A stretch of 64,000 nucleotides of DNA from Solirhodobacter olei (GTDB lineage: Bacteria > Pseudomonadota > Alphaproteobacteria > Rhodobacterales > Rhodobacteraceae), in assembly GCF_004010155.1 (NCBI RefSeq), contig NZ_RRYH01000017.1, positions 112,171-176,170 of the forward strand, in the 5' to 3' direction. A model generated the notes under the pieces. That model worked only from the letters and a program-made list of their open reading frames with translations, was not told the DNA's origin and ran no database searches. Each line of letters starts with the position of its first letter. Position 1 is the first letter of the stretch. The position numbers and the translations under genes are program-made. Positions 41,595 through 58,887 of this stretch are shown here, one piece after another.

Positions 41595-41601
41595 ATCCCG
41601 C

Positions 41602-42474
41602 TTACTTGCCGCCTCCCAGACCGTGGACGTAAAGCGCGACGGCGCGGATATCCGCCTCGCTCAACTTGTGGTTCCAGGAGGGCATCACCCCGGCCCGGCC
41701 GTAGGTAATCGTCTTGGTCAGCGTCGCCTGGTCGCCGCCGTAAAGCCAGATCGCGTCGGTCAGGTTCGGCGCGCCCATGTCGACGTTGCCCTTGCCGTCG
41801 GCGCCGTGGCAGGCGGCGCAGTTGGCGGCGAAGACCTTGGCGCCGGCCGTGGCCTTGGCGGCGTCTGCCTTCTGGCCGGAGATCTGCAGCACGTATTGCA
41901 CGACGTTCGCGATCTCTTCCGGGTTCAGCGTCGCCCCCCAGGCCGGCATCTCCGGCGCAGGCCGCGTGTCGGGGTCGGTCGGGCTGCGGACACCGTGCAG
42001 GATCGTGGTGTAGATCGCGTTGATCGTGCCTCCATGAAGCCAGTCGTCATCCAGCAGGTTCGGATAGCCCGGATTGCCCGCCGCGCCGGCGCCGTGGCAC
42101 TGGACGCAGTTGGTGCGGAACACCGCGGCACCCGCCGAATTGGCGTATTGCATCAGTGTCGCGTCATCCTTGACCTTGTCGAGCGGTGTGGCGTCAAGCT
42201 TGGTCTGCAGCGGTGCAAGCTGCTTGTTCCAGGCCGCGATCTGCTGCGCCTCCGCCCCGCGGCTCGACCAGCCGAGGACGCCGGGTGTGGCCCGATGCAC
42301 CAGCGGCCATGCCGGGTAGAGGATCGTGTAGACGACCGCGAAAAGGATGGTGGCGTAGAAGGTGTAAAGCCACCATTTCGGCAGCGGGTTGTTCAGCTCC
42401 TCCACCCCGTCCCAGGAATGGCCGGTGGTTCCGACCTCGTCGGCGCCGTGGCCGTGATGCTTGTCGTTGCTCAT
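41602..42474 (-). CDS. ccoP: Cytochrome cbb3 oxidase subunit III (CcoP)
   Basis: The 290-residue diheme membrane-anchored cytochrome c has one transmembrane helix (about 35-57) and two CxxCH sites, CVQCH and CAACH, with late MPAWG and MPSWN axial methionines. It brings electrons to CcoO and CcoN. The start has GAGGAGG overlapping the ccoQ stop. Part of ccoNOQP. Confidence 0.97.
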   Translation of the reverse strand: MSNDKHHGHGADEVGTTGHSWDGVEELNNPLPKWWLYTFYATILFAVVYTILYPAWPLVHRATPGVLGWSSRGAEAQQIAAWNKQLAPLQTKLDATPLDKVKDDATLMQYANSAGAAVFRTNCVQCHGAGAAGNPGYPNLLDDDWLHGGTINAIYTTILHGVRSPTDPDTRPAPEMPAWGATLNPEEIANVVQYVLQISGQKADAAKATAGAKVFAANCAACHGADGKGNVDMGAPNLTDAIWLYGGDQATLTKTITYGRAGVMPSWNHKLSEADIRAVALYVHGLGGGK

Positions 42475-42486
42475 CTTTCGGCCTCC

Positions 42487-42669
42487 TCAGGATCCGCGGG
42501 CGTCGCTGGCGGGACGATCCTCGTTGCGGAAGATCGACCGCGCCGCCTCGTCCTGGCCGCGCTTGTTGCTTGGCCAGAAGGCCCAGATGACCGCCGCCAC
42601 GAAGACGGTGAACAGGAACACCAGCGCCCAGCTGAGCGCAAAGGCCTGCATGCTTTCGAACTTTTCCAT
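42487..42669 (-). CDS. ccoQ: Cytochrome cbb3 oxidase small subunit CcoQ
   Basis: The 60-residue protein has one transmembrane helix (about 14-32) and an acidic/basic C-terminal tail (WPSNKRGQDEAA). CcoQ stabilises the cbb3 complex under oxygen. It stands between ccoO and ccoP in the usual order. Confidence 0.92.
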   Translation of the reverse strand: MEKFESMQAFALSWALVFLFTVFVAAVIWAFWPSNKRGQDEAARSIFRNEDRPASDARGS

Positions 42670-42678
42670 CGCTGCCTC

Positions 42679-43407
42679 CTACCGGCTCTGATCCGGCGTG
42701 AAGGTCGAGAAATCGACCATGGTTCCAAGGACCTGCAGATAGGCGATCAGCGCGTCCATCTCCGAGATCCCGGGCTTGCCGTCGAAGTTGCGCACGTTGA
42801 CCTTCGCGCCATAGCGCTTCTGCAGGCCGGAGGGGTCGACGGCGGGATCGTCCTGCGCCTCGAAATCGGCGCGGGCGTTGGCGATCTCGTCGGCCGTGTA
42901 GGGCACGCCCACCTCCTTGTTCGTGCGCATCAGGTCGGCCACGTACTTGCCGTCGATCATCGTATTCGACAGGAAGCCGAACTTCGGCATGATCGATTCC
43001 GGCACCACCGATTGCGGGTTGGTCAGGTGGTCGACGTGCCAGTGGTCGGAATAGCGCCCGCCGACGCGGGCGAGGTCCGGCCCCTGCCGCTCGGATCCCC
43101 ACTGGAACGGATGGTCGTACATCGATTCCGCGGCGAGGCTGTAATGGCCGTAACGCTCCACCTCGTCCCGCATCGGCCGGATCATCTGGCTGTGACAGTA
43201 GAAGCAGCCCTCGCGGATGTAGATCATCCGGCCGGTCAGCTCGAGCGGGGTGTAGGGCCTCACGCCCGTCACCTTCTCGATCGTGTTGTTGAGGTAGAAG
43301 AGCGGGACGATCTCCACCAGCCCGCCGATCGTCACCACGAGGAAGGCGAGGATCAGCAGAAGCGTGGCGTTCGTCTCGATCTTCTTGTGTTTGTCCAGGA
43401 ATGCCAT
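42679..43407 (-). CDS. ccoO: Cytochrome cbb3 oxidase subunit II (CcoO)
   Basis: The 242-residue monoheme membrane cytochrome c has one transmembrane helix (about 15-36) and [10 protein letters not shown] (C-x2-C-H, about 72-81), with downstream SIMPKF as the axial methionine region. It passes electrons from CcoP to CcoN. Confidence 0.97.
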   Translation of the reverse strand: MAFLDKHKKIETNATLLLILAFLVVTIGGLVEIVPLFYLNNTIEKVTGVRPYTPLELTGRMIYIREGCFYCHSQMIRPMRDEVERYGHYSLAAESMYDHPFQWGSERQGPDLARVGGRYSDHWHVDHLTNPQSVVPESIMPKFGFLSNTMIDGKYVADLMRTNKEVGVPYTADEIANARADFEAQDDPAVDPSGLQKRYGAKVNVRNFDGKPGISEMDALIAYLQVLGTMVDFSTFTPDQSR

Positions 43408-43420
43408 GTGCGTTGCCCCC

Positions 43421-45019
43421 TCACTCGGCCGGAACGGCCGCGGGGCTCGCCGCCTTCTCAGGCGACGACGTCACGGTCTTCCAAAGGTTGTAGGCCATGA
43501 TGAACCCGCCGGTCAGGTACATCCCCCCGCCCACGGCACGGGTCACCAGCATCGGGAAACGCGCGGCGACCGTGTCGGCAAAGGAGTTCACCAGGTAGCC
43601 CTGGGCATCGACCTCGCGCCACATCAGGCCTTCCATGATGCCCGACACCCACATCGAGGCGGCGTAGAGCACGATCCCGATGGTGGCGAGCCAGAAGTGC
43701 CAGGAGACGAGGCGCAGCGAATAGAGCCGTTCCTTGTTCCACAGCCGCGGCGTGAGGAAATAGAGAGCGCCGAAGGTGATCATCCCGTTCCAGCCGAGGG
43801 CGCCGGAATGGACGTGGCCGATCGTCCAGTCGGTGTAGTGCGACAGCGCGTTCACGGTCTTGATCGACATCATCGGGCCTTCGAAGGTCGACATGCCGTA
43901 AAATCCGATGGAGACGACCATCATCCGCATGATCGGGTCGGTGCGCAGCTTGTCCCAGGCGCCCGAAAGCGTCATCAGCCCGTTGATCATGCCGCCCCAG
44001 CTGGGCATCCAGAGCATGATCGAGAACACCATCCCGAGGGTCGAAGCCCAGTCCGGCAGCGCCGTGTAATGCAGGTGGTGCGGACCGGCCCAGATGTAGA
44101 GGAAGATCAGCGCCCAGAAGTGGATGATCGACAGCTTGTAGCTGTAGACCGGCCGTTCCGCCTGCTTCGGCACGAAGTAATACATCATGCCCAGGAAGCC
44201 CGCGGTCAGGAAGAAGCCCACCGCGTTATGGCCGTACCACCACTGCACCATCGCGTCCTGAACACCGGAGAAGACCTGCACGGACTTCGATCCGAAGATG
44301 GAGACCGGCAGCGACAGGTTGTTGAAGACGTGCAGCATCGCGATCGTCACGATGAAACTCAGGTAAAACCAGTTCGCGACGTAGATGTGGGGTTCCTTGC
44401 GCTTGATGATCGTGCCGAGGAACACTGCGAGATAGGCCAGCCAGACGATCGTCAGCCAGAGGTCCATGTACCATTCCGGCTCGGCGTATTCCTTGGCCTG
44501 GGTGATGCCCATGACGTAGCCGGAGGCCGCCAGCACGATGAAGAGGTTGTAGCCCCAGAACACGAACCAGGCGGTATTGCCGCCCCAGAGCCGTGCGGCC
44601 GACGTGCGCTGCACGACATAGAACGAGGTGGCGATCAGCGCGTTGCCACCGAAGGCGAAGATCACCGCCGAGGTATGCACCGGCCTGAGCCGGCCGAAGT
44701 TCATGTAACCGTCGGCCCATGTGAAGTTCAGCGAGGGAAAGGCAAGCTGGCTCGCGATGAACACGCCCGCGAGAAATCCGACGATACCCCAGAACATGGT
44801 TGCGATCACGCCGGCGCGGATGACGTCGTCCATGTACTCGTTCGTCGGGATCGGTTTCGGCTCGTCCGTCCGGCGGATCTGCCAGACGAAGACGCCGGCC
44901 GCCACGACCATGATGAGCAGGGCGTGAACCTCGTAGCCGAAGTCACGCGCGAAATTGGCGGCGATCGCGGCGCAGAGCGCGATCACGCCAAGCGCGATCA
45001 GTTTCAGGTATTCCCACAT
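43421..45019 (-). CDS. ccoN: Cytochrome cbb3 oxidase catalytic subunit CcoN
   Basis: The 532-residue heme-copper oxidase subunit I of the C family has about 12 helices. [17 protein letters not shown] contains the CuB histidine; [14 protein letters not shown] has the paired CuB histidines; [12 protein letters not shown] carries heme ligands. It reduces oxygen with high affinity under low-oxygen conditions. The first gene of ccoNOQP; ccoG and ccoHIS are not downstream, where moaB converges. FNR-type boxes lie upstream. Confidence 0.97.
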   Translation of the reverse strand: MWEYLKLIALGVIALCAAIAANFARDFGYEVHALLIMVVAAGVFVWQIRRTDEPKPIPTNEYMDDVIRAGVIATMFWGIVGFLAGVFIASQLAFPSLNFTWADGYMNFGRLRPVHTSAVIFAFGGNALIATSFYVVQRTSAARLWGGNTAWFVFWGYNLFIVLAASGYVMGITQAKEYAEPEWYMDLWLTIVWLAYLAVFLGTIIKRKEPHIYVANWFYLSFIVTIAMLHVFNNLSLPVSIFGSKSVQVFSGVQDAMVQWWYGHNAVGFFLTAGFLGMMYYFVPKQAERPVYSYKLSIIHFWALIFLYIWAGPHHLHYTALPDWASTLGMVFSIMLWMPSWGGMINGLMTLSGAWDKLRTDPIMRMMVVSIGFYGMSTFEGPMMSIKTVNALSHYTDWTIGHVHSGALGWNGMITFGALYFLTPRLWNKERLYSLRLVSWHFWLATIGIVLYAASMWVSGIMEGLMWREVDAQGYLVNSFADTVAARFPMLVTRAVGGGMYLTGGFIMAYNLWKTVTSSPEKAASPAAVPAE

Positions 45020-45108
45020 TCTGTGTCCCTCGTCTGTTCACGAAATGAATCGCCACACTCGCGATCCCGTGATCCTCCTGCTTGTGCAAAGGGACCGGTC
45101 GGCATGCC

Positions 45109-45122
45109 TTGATCCATGTCAA
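45109..45122. promoter_or_regulatory. FNR/FnrL box 1 (ccoN side)
   Basis: TTGAT-CCAT-GTCAA fits the FnrL consensus TTGAY-N4-RTCAA. The centre lies about 97 bases from the ccoN ATG, so a promoter with the box near -41.5 would leave a leader of roughly 55 bases for ccoN. Confidence 0.75.
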
Positions 45123-45140
45123 GATCGCGTGAACAGAGGG

Positions 45141-45154
45141 TTGATCTCGGTCAA
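45141..45154. promoter_or_regulatory. FNR/FnrL box 2 (universal stress gene side)
   Basis: TTGAT-CTCG-GTCAA is a second FnrL-type site 32 bases from the first, centre to centre. It is placed for activation of the rightward gene: a start near 45189 would leave about 25 bases before the ATG at 45214. Confidence 0.72.
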
Positions 45155-45213
45155 AGCGTCCTTTTGTTTCAGCACATAAGGTCAGTTTGTCACACCAAAC
45201 CGGGAGAGCGTTG

Positions 45214-46053
45214 ATGGCCTACAAATCGCTGATGACCGTGCTCACGAATGCGGAGGCGATGGAGGCAACCCTTTCGGCCGCCGTCGAGCTGGCCCGCCAC
45301 GAGGATGCCCATCTGGAGGTGCTATGCCTCGGCATCGACCGCACCCAGGCCGGGTATTACTACGCCGGCGCCGCGATCGTGCTGCAGCAGGAGATGCTCG
45401 AACGCGCCGAGGAAGACGCCCGCAAGCTGGACGCGAAAGTGCAGGAGGTGCTGGGGCGCGAGGACATCCGCTGGTCCTCCGAGGCGGCGGTGGCGCAGCT
45501 CGGCGGGCTGAACGGCCTCGTCGCCGTGCGCGCCCGGTTCAACGACATGGTGATCCTGCCCAAGCCCTTCGGCGAACACCGCAGTCAGGAAGACGAGGCG
45601 ATCATCGAGGCGGCGATCTTCGAGGGCCAGACCCCGGTGCTCGTGCTGCCGGAGGGGGGCCTCGGCGCCCGGATCGGCTCGCGCGTCGTCGTGGCCTGGA
45701 ACGAGTCGAGCGAAGCCTTGAACGCGGTGCGCCAGGCGCTGCCGCTGCTCCGCTCCGCCGACAGCGTGAACATTGCCGTGGTCGATCCGTCGCGCCACGG
45801 CCCGGAACGCTCCGACCCCGGCGGTCCGCTCAGCCAGATGCTCGCCCGTCACGGCGTGCGGACGGAGGTCTCGGTTCTGGCCAAGACCCTGCCCAAGGTT
45901 TCAGAGGTGCTCCTGCGTCACGTCCACGACCAGGAGGCGGACCTGCTCGTGATGGGCGCCTACGGCCATTCCCGCTTCCGCGAGGCGATCCTCGGCGGGG
46001 CGACCCGTGCGATGCTGGAACAGACCGACGTGCCGGTGTTCATGGCCCATTGA
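45214..46053 (+). CDS. Tandem universal stress protein (UspA-type)
   Basis: The 279-residue protein has two Usp-fold halves. The first (about 1-145) has lost the nucleotide motif, while the second ends in GAYGHSRFREAILGGATRAMLE (about 250-271), the ATP-binding G-x2-G-x9-G-(S/T) type. In anaerobically adapting bacteria such genes often lie beside cbb3 oxidase genes. Its ATG at 45214 has GGGAGAG just upstream. It is divergent from ccoN and shares two FNR-type boxes with it, so induction under low oxygen is expected. Confidence 0.9.
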   Translation: MAYKSLMTVLTNAEAMEATLSAAVELARHEDAHLEVLCLGIDRTQAGYYYAGAAIVLQQEMLERAEEDARKLDAKVQEVLGREDIRWSSEAAVAQLGGLNGLVAVRARFNDMVILPKPFGEHRSQEDEAIIEAAIFEGQTPVLVLPEGGLGARIGSRVVVAWNESSEALNAVRQALPLLRSADSVNIAVVDPSRHGPERSDPGGPLSQMLARHGVRTEVSVLAKTLPKVSEVLLRHVHDQEADLLVMGAYGHSRFREAILGGATRAMLEQTDVPVFMAH

Positions 46054-46102
46054 TGGTAAGCTCTGGTCGGCCCCTGCCGGGGCCGGCCGGCGCGGCGAGG
46101 CC

Positions 46103-46849
46103 TCAGACCACGAGGCCGCCGTCTGTATCGTCGCCCGCCTCTTCCAGCAGCCGGTCGAGATCCGGCACCAGCACATGCCGCTTGCCTTCCAACTCGATCA
46201 CCCCGTCGCGGCGCAGCGCCGAGATCTGCCGGCTGACCGTCTCAAGCGTCAGGCCTAGGTAATCGGCCATCGCCTCGCGCGTCAGCGGTAGGTCGAAGAC
46301 CAGGGGCGCCTTGCCGCCCTTGAGCCGCAGCGCCGCGTCGCGCCGGCCGATGATCGCCATCAGGCTCGCGATCTTCTCGCGCGCGGTCTTTCGGCCCAGC
46401 AGCAGCATCCATTCCCGCGCCGCGTCCAACTCGTCCAGCGTCATCTCCAGCAGCCGCTGGCCGACGTGCGGCGTCCGCACCATCATCTCCTCGAACGGCT
46501 TGCGGCGGAAGCAGCACATGACCAGGTCGGTCGTCGCGGTCACGTCGTAGGGGGCCGAATCGCGCCCCGGCCGGCCGACGAAGTCCGACGGCAGCAGCAG
46601 GCCTACCATCTGGCGACGCCCATCCTCCATCGTCTGCGTCAGCGTGGCGATGCCAGTCACGACCGAGGCGACGAAATCCATCCGGTCGCCGGACCAGATC
46701 ACCGTCTGCCCGGCCTCGAAGCTCCGGTAGAACTTCATCGTTTCGAGCAGATCGAGTTCGTCCCCGTCGCAGCGCGCACAGACGGCCCTGTGCCGAATCG
46801 GGCAGCTCCCGCAATTCTGCGGGTTGAAACGAGTATCATTGAGATCCAT
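46103..46849 (-). CDS. fnrL: FNR-type oxygen-sensing transcriptional regulator FnrL
   Basis: The 248-residue Crp/Fnr regulator has the N-terminal cysteines C13-x2-C16-x7-C24-x2-C27 and a further CC at about 112-113, giving the ligands for a 4Fe-4S cluster. The C-terminal recognition helix LTLETVSRQISALRR (about 194-208) has the E-x2-S-R residues that read TTGAT half-sites. In the cluster form it is active without oxygen. It is divergent from hemN, with an FNR-type box 15-28 bases upstream of its own ATG that could allow autoregulation. Confidence 0.95.
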   Translation of the reverse strand: MDLNDTRFNPQNCGSCPIRHRAVCARCDGDELDLLETMKFYRSFEAGQTVIWSGDRMDFVASVVTGIATLTQTMEDGRRQMVGLLLPSDFVGRPGRDSAPYDVTATTDLVMCCFRRKPFEEMMVRTPHVGQRLLEMTLDELDAAREWMLLLGRKTAREKIASLMAIIGRRDAALRLKGGKAPLVFDLPLTREAMADYLGLTLETVSRQISALRRDGVIELEGKRHVLVPDLDRLLEEAGDDTDGGLVV

Positions 46850-46863
46850 GCGGACGATCCACT

Positions 46864-46877
46864 TTGATCTGCATCAT
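46864..46877. promoter_or_regulatory. FNR/FnrL box between fnrL and hemN
   Basis: TTGAT-CTGC-ATCAT differs from the palindromic consensus only at the last base. The centre at 46870.5 is 41.5 bases before 46912, so a class II FNR start for hemN would fall one base before its ATG. A TACAAC at 46899-46904 is a possible -10. Confidence 0.7.
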
Positions 46878-46912
46878 AGCAGCCCCAAACCCAGCACCTA
46901 CAACCTACGGAA

Positions 46913-48268
46913 ATGAACACTGAACCGCAACTTGTCCAATTCGGGCTCTTCGATGCCCGCGTCCCCCGATACACGAGCTATCCGACCGCACCGCACTTCG
47001 CGGGCAACGTGGATGCCGCGCTTTACGGGGAGTGGATTTCGGCTATCCCCGCGGGTAGCCGGATCTCCCTTTACATGCATGTGCCCTTTTGCAGAAGGCT
47101 TTGCTGGTTCTGTGCCTGCCGCACGCAGGGCACCGCGTCCGACGACCCGGTGATCGCCTATGCGCAGACCCTCAAGGCCGAGATCGCGCTGCTGAAGGAC
47201 CGCCTCGCCCCCGGCGTCACCTTGTCGCGGCTGCACTGGGGCGGCGGCACGCCCACGCTGATGCCCGCCGCCCTGATCGAAGAGATCGCGGGCGCGACCC
47301 TGGAAGCGATTCCCCTCGCCCCCGCCGGCGAGTTCTCGGTGGAGATCGACCCCGGCGAGATCGACGCGCCGCGCCTCGACGCGCTGCGGGCGGCCGGGAT
47401 GAACCGCGCCTCTGTCGGCGTGCAGGATTTCGACCCCGAGATCCAGAAGACCATCGGCCGCGAACAGAGCTACGATCTGACCCGCGACGTGATCGATGAG
47501 ATCCGCGCCCGCGGCGTCACCAGCCTCAACGCCGACATCCTCTACGGCCTGCCGCACCAGACGCCGGAACGGCTGGCGGATTCGGTGCAGAAGCTTTTGT
47601 CGCTCTCGCCCGACCGGGTGGCGCTCTACGGCTATGCCCACGTGCCCTGGATCGCGCGGCGGCAGGTGATGATCCCGTCCGACACCCTGCCCCGGCCGGA
47701 GGAGCGGCTGGCGCTCTTCGAGACCGCCCGAAAGCTCTTCCTCTGGGACGGCTACCGCGAGATCGGGATCGACCATTTCGCCCGGCCCGAGGACGGGCTG
47801 GCCATCGCCCACGCCACCGGCCGGCTCCGGCGCAATTTCCAGGGCTATACCGACGACACGGCCGAGGTATTGGTCGCCCTAGGCGCCTCCGCCATCGCGC
47901 GCTTCCCGCAGGGCTATGCCCAGAACGCGCCACGCACCTCGGACCATGTGAAAGCGATCCGCGAGGGCCGCTTCTCCACCGCGCGCGGCCATGCCTTCAC
48001 CGCCGAGGACCGCATCCGCGGCCGCATCATCGAGGCGCTCATGTGCGATTTCCGCGTCTCAAGTGCCGAAATCATCCGCGACTACGGCGCCACGCCCGAA
48101 GCACTCGCCGCGATGTACGACCGGGCACTGGCCGCCTTTCCCGGGATGCTGGAGATCACCCCCGACGGCCTCGCCATCCCTCAGCGCGCCCGCCCGCTTA
48201 CCCGGATGATCGCGCGCAGCTTCGATGCCTACGATCTGTCGAAGGCCGGCCATTCCAGCGCGATCTAG
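46913..48268 (+). CDS. hemN: Oxygen-independent coproporphyrinogen III oxidase
   Basis: The 451-residue radical SAM enzyme has C60-x3-C64-x2-C67-A-C69, LHWGGGTPT, and the SVGVQDFDPEIQ segment of true HemN proteins. It makes protoporphyrinogen IX without oxygen, so low-oxygen heme synthesis continues. Almost no Shine-Dalgarno is present before the ATG, fitting a very short leader. Its TAG stop overlaps the convergent EamA stop (CTAG). Confidence 0.94.
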   Translation: MNTEPQLVQFGLFDARVPRYTSYPTAPHFAGNVDAALYGEWISAIPAGSRISLYMHVPFCRRLCWFCACRTQGTASDDPVIAYAQTLKAEIALLKDRLAPGVTLSRLHWGGGTPTLMPAALIEEIAGATLEAIPLAPAGEFSVEIDPGEIDAPRLDALRAAGMNRASVGVQDFDPEIQKTIGREQSYDLTRDVIDEIRARGVTSLNADILYGLPHQTPERLADSVQKLLSLSPDRVALYGYAHVPWIARRQVMIPSDTLPRPEERLALFETARKLFLWDGYREIGIDHFARPEDGLAIAHATGRLRRNFQGYTDDTAEVLVALGASAIARFPQGYAQNAPRTSDHVKAIREGRFSTARGHAFTAEDRIRGRIIEALMCDFRVSSAEIIRDYGATPEALAAMYDRALAAFPGMLEITPDGLAIPQRARPLTRMIARSFDAYDLSKAGHSSAI

Positions 48269-49134
48269 GCCCGCCGAACTCGCCGTTCGCGGAACAGCGT
48301 GAAAAGGCCGGTGGCGATCACCACCGCCGCGCCCACCAGCGTCAGCGGTCCCGGCCACTGGTCGAAGACGAGCCAGCCGAGCGCGATGGCCCAGACGAGC
48401 GAGGTGTAGCGGAACGGCGCCACGAAGCCGACTTCGCCCACCCGCATCGCGCTGACCGCCGCGATATAGCCCACCACGAGGCAGGCGGAGGCGGCCAGAA
48501 GTGCCAGCACATCCGCCCCGCTCACCGGAGGCCAGCCGCCGGCATAGGGCGCGGCCAGCGCCGAGAAAAGCGTCACCGCCGTCGCCGAATAGACCGCGAC
48601 GACGATCGAGGGCACCGCCCGCGACACCCGGCGCGAGGCGATGTCGCGCAACACGACCGAGGCCACGGCACCAAGCGCCAGCAGCGACCAGCGGTCGAAC
48701 CCCGCGGTGCCGGGCCGGATGATCAGCATCACGCCCGCGAAGCCCACCAGGATCGCGCCAGCCCGGCGCCAGCCGATCGGCTCGCCCAGAAACAGTGCCG
48801 CTGCCAGCGTCACCGCAAGCGGCAGCGACTGCATGACGGCCGAGATATTGGCAAGCGGCATGTGCTTCAGCGCGTAAAGGAAGGTCGCTGTGCTCAGGAT
48901 CTCGCCCAGGCAGCGCAGCGTCACCGTCACCGCGTCGCCGCGCGCCATGGTCAGCTTCAGGGTGCCGCGCTGCCAGGCGATCAGCGCCAGAGCCAGGATG
49001 ACCGGCGGCCCCCGCAGTGCCGCCGCCTCGAAGGTCGGCAGATGCTCCGTCACGGCCTTCATGAAGCTGTCGTTCAGCGTAAAGGCGGCCATGGATAGGC
49101 ACATGTAGATTGCGCCGCGCGCATTGTCGCCCAT
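48265..49134 (-). CDS. EamA/DMT family transporter
   Basis: The 289-residue membrane protein has ten helices in two EamA repeats. Key stretches include LRGPPVILALALIAW, FLGEPIGWRRAGAILVGFAGVMLI and the late PFRYTSLVWAIALGWLVF. It belongs to the drug/metabolite transporter superfamily; substrate is not evident. Start ATG 49134 has GGAGGGGAC upstream, while the longer frame to 49506 overlaps the next gene. It is 29 bases downstream of the glycosyltransferase. Confidence 0.88.
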   Translation of the reverse strand: MGDNARGAIYMCLSMAAFTLNDSFMKAVTEHLPTFEAAALRGPPVILALALIAWQRGTLKLTMARGDAVTVTLRCLGEILSTATFLYALKHMPLANISAVMQSLPLAVTLAAALFLGEPIGWRRAGAILVGFAGVMLIIRPGTAGFDRWSLLALGAVASVVLRDIASRRVSRAVPSIVVAVYSATAVTLFSALAAPYAGGWPPVSGADVLALLAASACLVVGYIAAVSAMRVGEVGFVAPFRYTSLVWAIALGWLVFDQWPGPLTLVGAAVVIATGLFTLFRERRVRRA

Positions 49135-49163
49135 GGCCGTCCCCTCCCGCCTGCCGGGCAGAG

Positions 49164-50000
49164 CTAGCAGCAGGCGGGGCGAAGCGCCAGAAGCTCTTCC
49201 GCGGTGAAGGGAAAATGCGCCGCGACGGCGCGGGCGATGGCTTCGGGGCCCATCTTCTCCTTCACCCCGCTGGCATGTGGTGCGCTGTCGTTGTCGGTAT
49301 GGACGGTGCGCAGGAAGGCCGGGGTCTCGGCATCGGTGAAGGTGGTGAAGAACTGCGGCAGCAGCCGGTGGTTCCGCCGGAAGATGTTCTCGCGCCCCGC
49401 CACCGGCGCCACCATGGCCAGGCCTATCCCCAGTGGCAGCTTCTCCACCACGTCGTAAAGCCGGTTCGCCTCTGCCCCGATCTCCAGGAAGAACCCGCGG
49501 TTGCACCCGATGACGAAAGGCCGTCCCGGATCCGCCACCCTTTGCAGCCCCTCCGCCTGCCGCCTGAGCCGGGCGACATAGCCGCGGTCGATGGCGTCGT
49601 CGTCGTCCAGCCGGAAGCTCACCAGATGGCTTTCACCGCGTCCAATGACCGTATCGAAAGCCGCCTGCGTCGCCGGGTAGTGATGCATCGGCGGAAGCGC
49701 CAGCACGCGCGCGCCCGGCAGCTGCGCGGCCCCGGCCTCCAGCCTTGCCCGCGCCTCCGCCGGCAAGGCATCGGAGGTCAGGAAAACGGTCTCGAACCCC
49801 GCATCCTCCTGCGCCAGAAGCGAGGGCAGGGTCAGCGCCTCGAAAAGCTGGAACCGCCGGGCAAGCCGCGCAGGATCGAAAAGCTGGGCCGCGCGCGCCT
49901 GCGGGTCGTCCGGCCCGCTGCCGAAGCCCGAGAGGCCGGCATAGGAAAACCGGACCAGCCCGACGATCCGGTTTGAATACTCAGCCATCGACACACGCAT
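49164..50000 (-). CDS. Putative rhamnosyl transferase (DUF3118-type)
   Basis: The 278-residue protein has IVGLVRFSYAGLSGFGS at the N-terminus, and a GT-A-like core with VFLTSDALPAEAR and the metal-binding SFRLDDDDAIDRGYVARL (about 127-144). This D-rich motif fits the putative rhamnosyl-transferase family of Rhodobacterales. Acceptor and donor are unknown; a cell-surface glycan is inferred. The start may be at 50000 or the ATG at 49988. An intrinsic terminator of rpoC lies upstream. Confidence 0.82.
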   Translation of the reverse strand: MRVSMAEYSNRIVGLVRFSYAGLSGFGSGPDDPQARAAQLFDPARLARRFQLFEALTLPSLLAQEDAGFETVFLTSDALPAEARARLEAGAAQLPGARVLALPPMHHYPATQAAFDTVIGRGESHLVSFRLDDDDAIDRGYVARLRRQAEGLQRVADPGRPFVIGCNRGFFLEIGAEANRLYDVVEKLPLGIGLAMVAPVAGRENIFRRNHRLLPQFFTTFTDAETPAFLRTVHTDNDSAPHASGVKEKMGPEAIARAVAAHFPFTAEELLALRPACC

Positions 50001-50134
50001 TCCCTCGTTACGTCGGGCAGGCTACCACGCTCGCCCACACCCCGCCTCCGTTTTTTCCTGGCAAAAATACTCCCGCTGCCCCACCACCCAACGAGGCAGA
50101 GGGCCGGGGAACGGGCGTCGGTCCACCCTCAACG

Positions 50135-50167
50135 AAAAAGGGCCCCCGCTTTCGCGAGGGCCCCCTT
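50135..50167 (-). terminator. Intrinsic terminator after rpoC
   Basis: Read leftward, a 14-base stem (with three G-U pairs) around a GAAA tetraloop is followed by a run of five T residues, about 20 bases past the rpoC stop. It ends the rpoBC transcript and insulates the glycosyltransferase downstream. Confidence 0.85.
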
Positions 50168-50186
50168 ATTGTCAGTCAGGAAGGTC

Positions 50187-54428
<4,242 letters not shown>

Positions 54429-54502
54429 GTCCAATTCCTTGAAATGGCGCGAAAAGTCGAAGTGAGTTGCGGGGCGCGGCTAGGCGCGCCCCACGGGGTG
54501 GC

Positions 54503-58639
<4,137 letters not shown>

Positions 58640-58773
58640 GCTCGTGGTCACCTTCTTTTTTCTTCGCGGGCCCCCAGCCGCCGGGCTTCGGCGAGGGCCG
58701 CTTGCGAAAAGGCCGTCTGGTTCCATTCATGCCGGCCTACCCAGGACCGGCTCCCGAACCTGACCTGCCTTGG

Positions 58774-58808
58774 AAGGGGCTCGCCGCTCTGACCGGTCAG
58801 AGCCCCTT
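58774..58808. promoter_or_regulatory. Hairpin A in the rplL-rpoB gap
   Basis: AAGGGGCTC and GAGCCCCTT pair at the outside, and an overlapping perfect palindrome GCTCTGACCGGTCAGAGC offers an alternative inner fold. The leftward transcript could form mutually exclusive structures here, as in rplL-rpoB attenuators or processing sites. Confidence 0.5.
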
Positions 58809-58825
58809 CCGAGACAGGTTCGGCC

Positions 58826-58849
58826 GGGCCCGAAATATCCTTCGGGCCC
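58826..58849. promoter_or_regulatory. Hairpin B in the rplL-rpoB gap
   Basis: GGGCCCGAA and TTCGGGCCC form a perfect 9-base stem about 39 bases after the rplL stop (read leftward). On the opposite strand a T-run follows, but in the transcribed direction none does, so it is a partial attenuator or an RNase processing site rather than a full terminator. Confidence 0.5.
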
Positions 58850-58887
58850 AGCCGTTTTTTCTTAGCGCAGCGCGTGCCGCGCCATGA

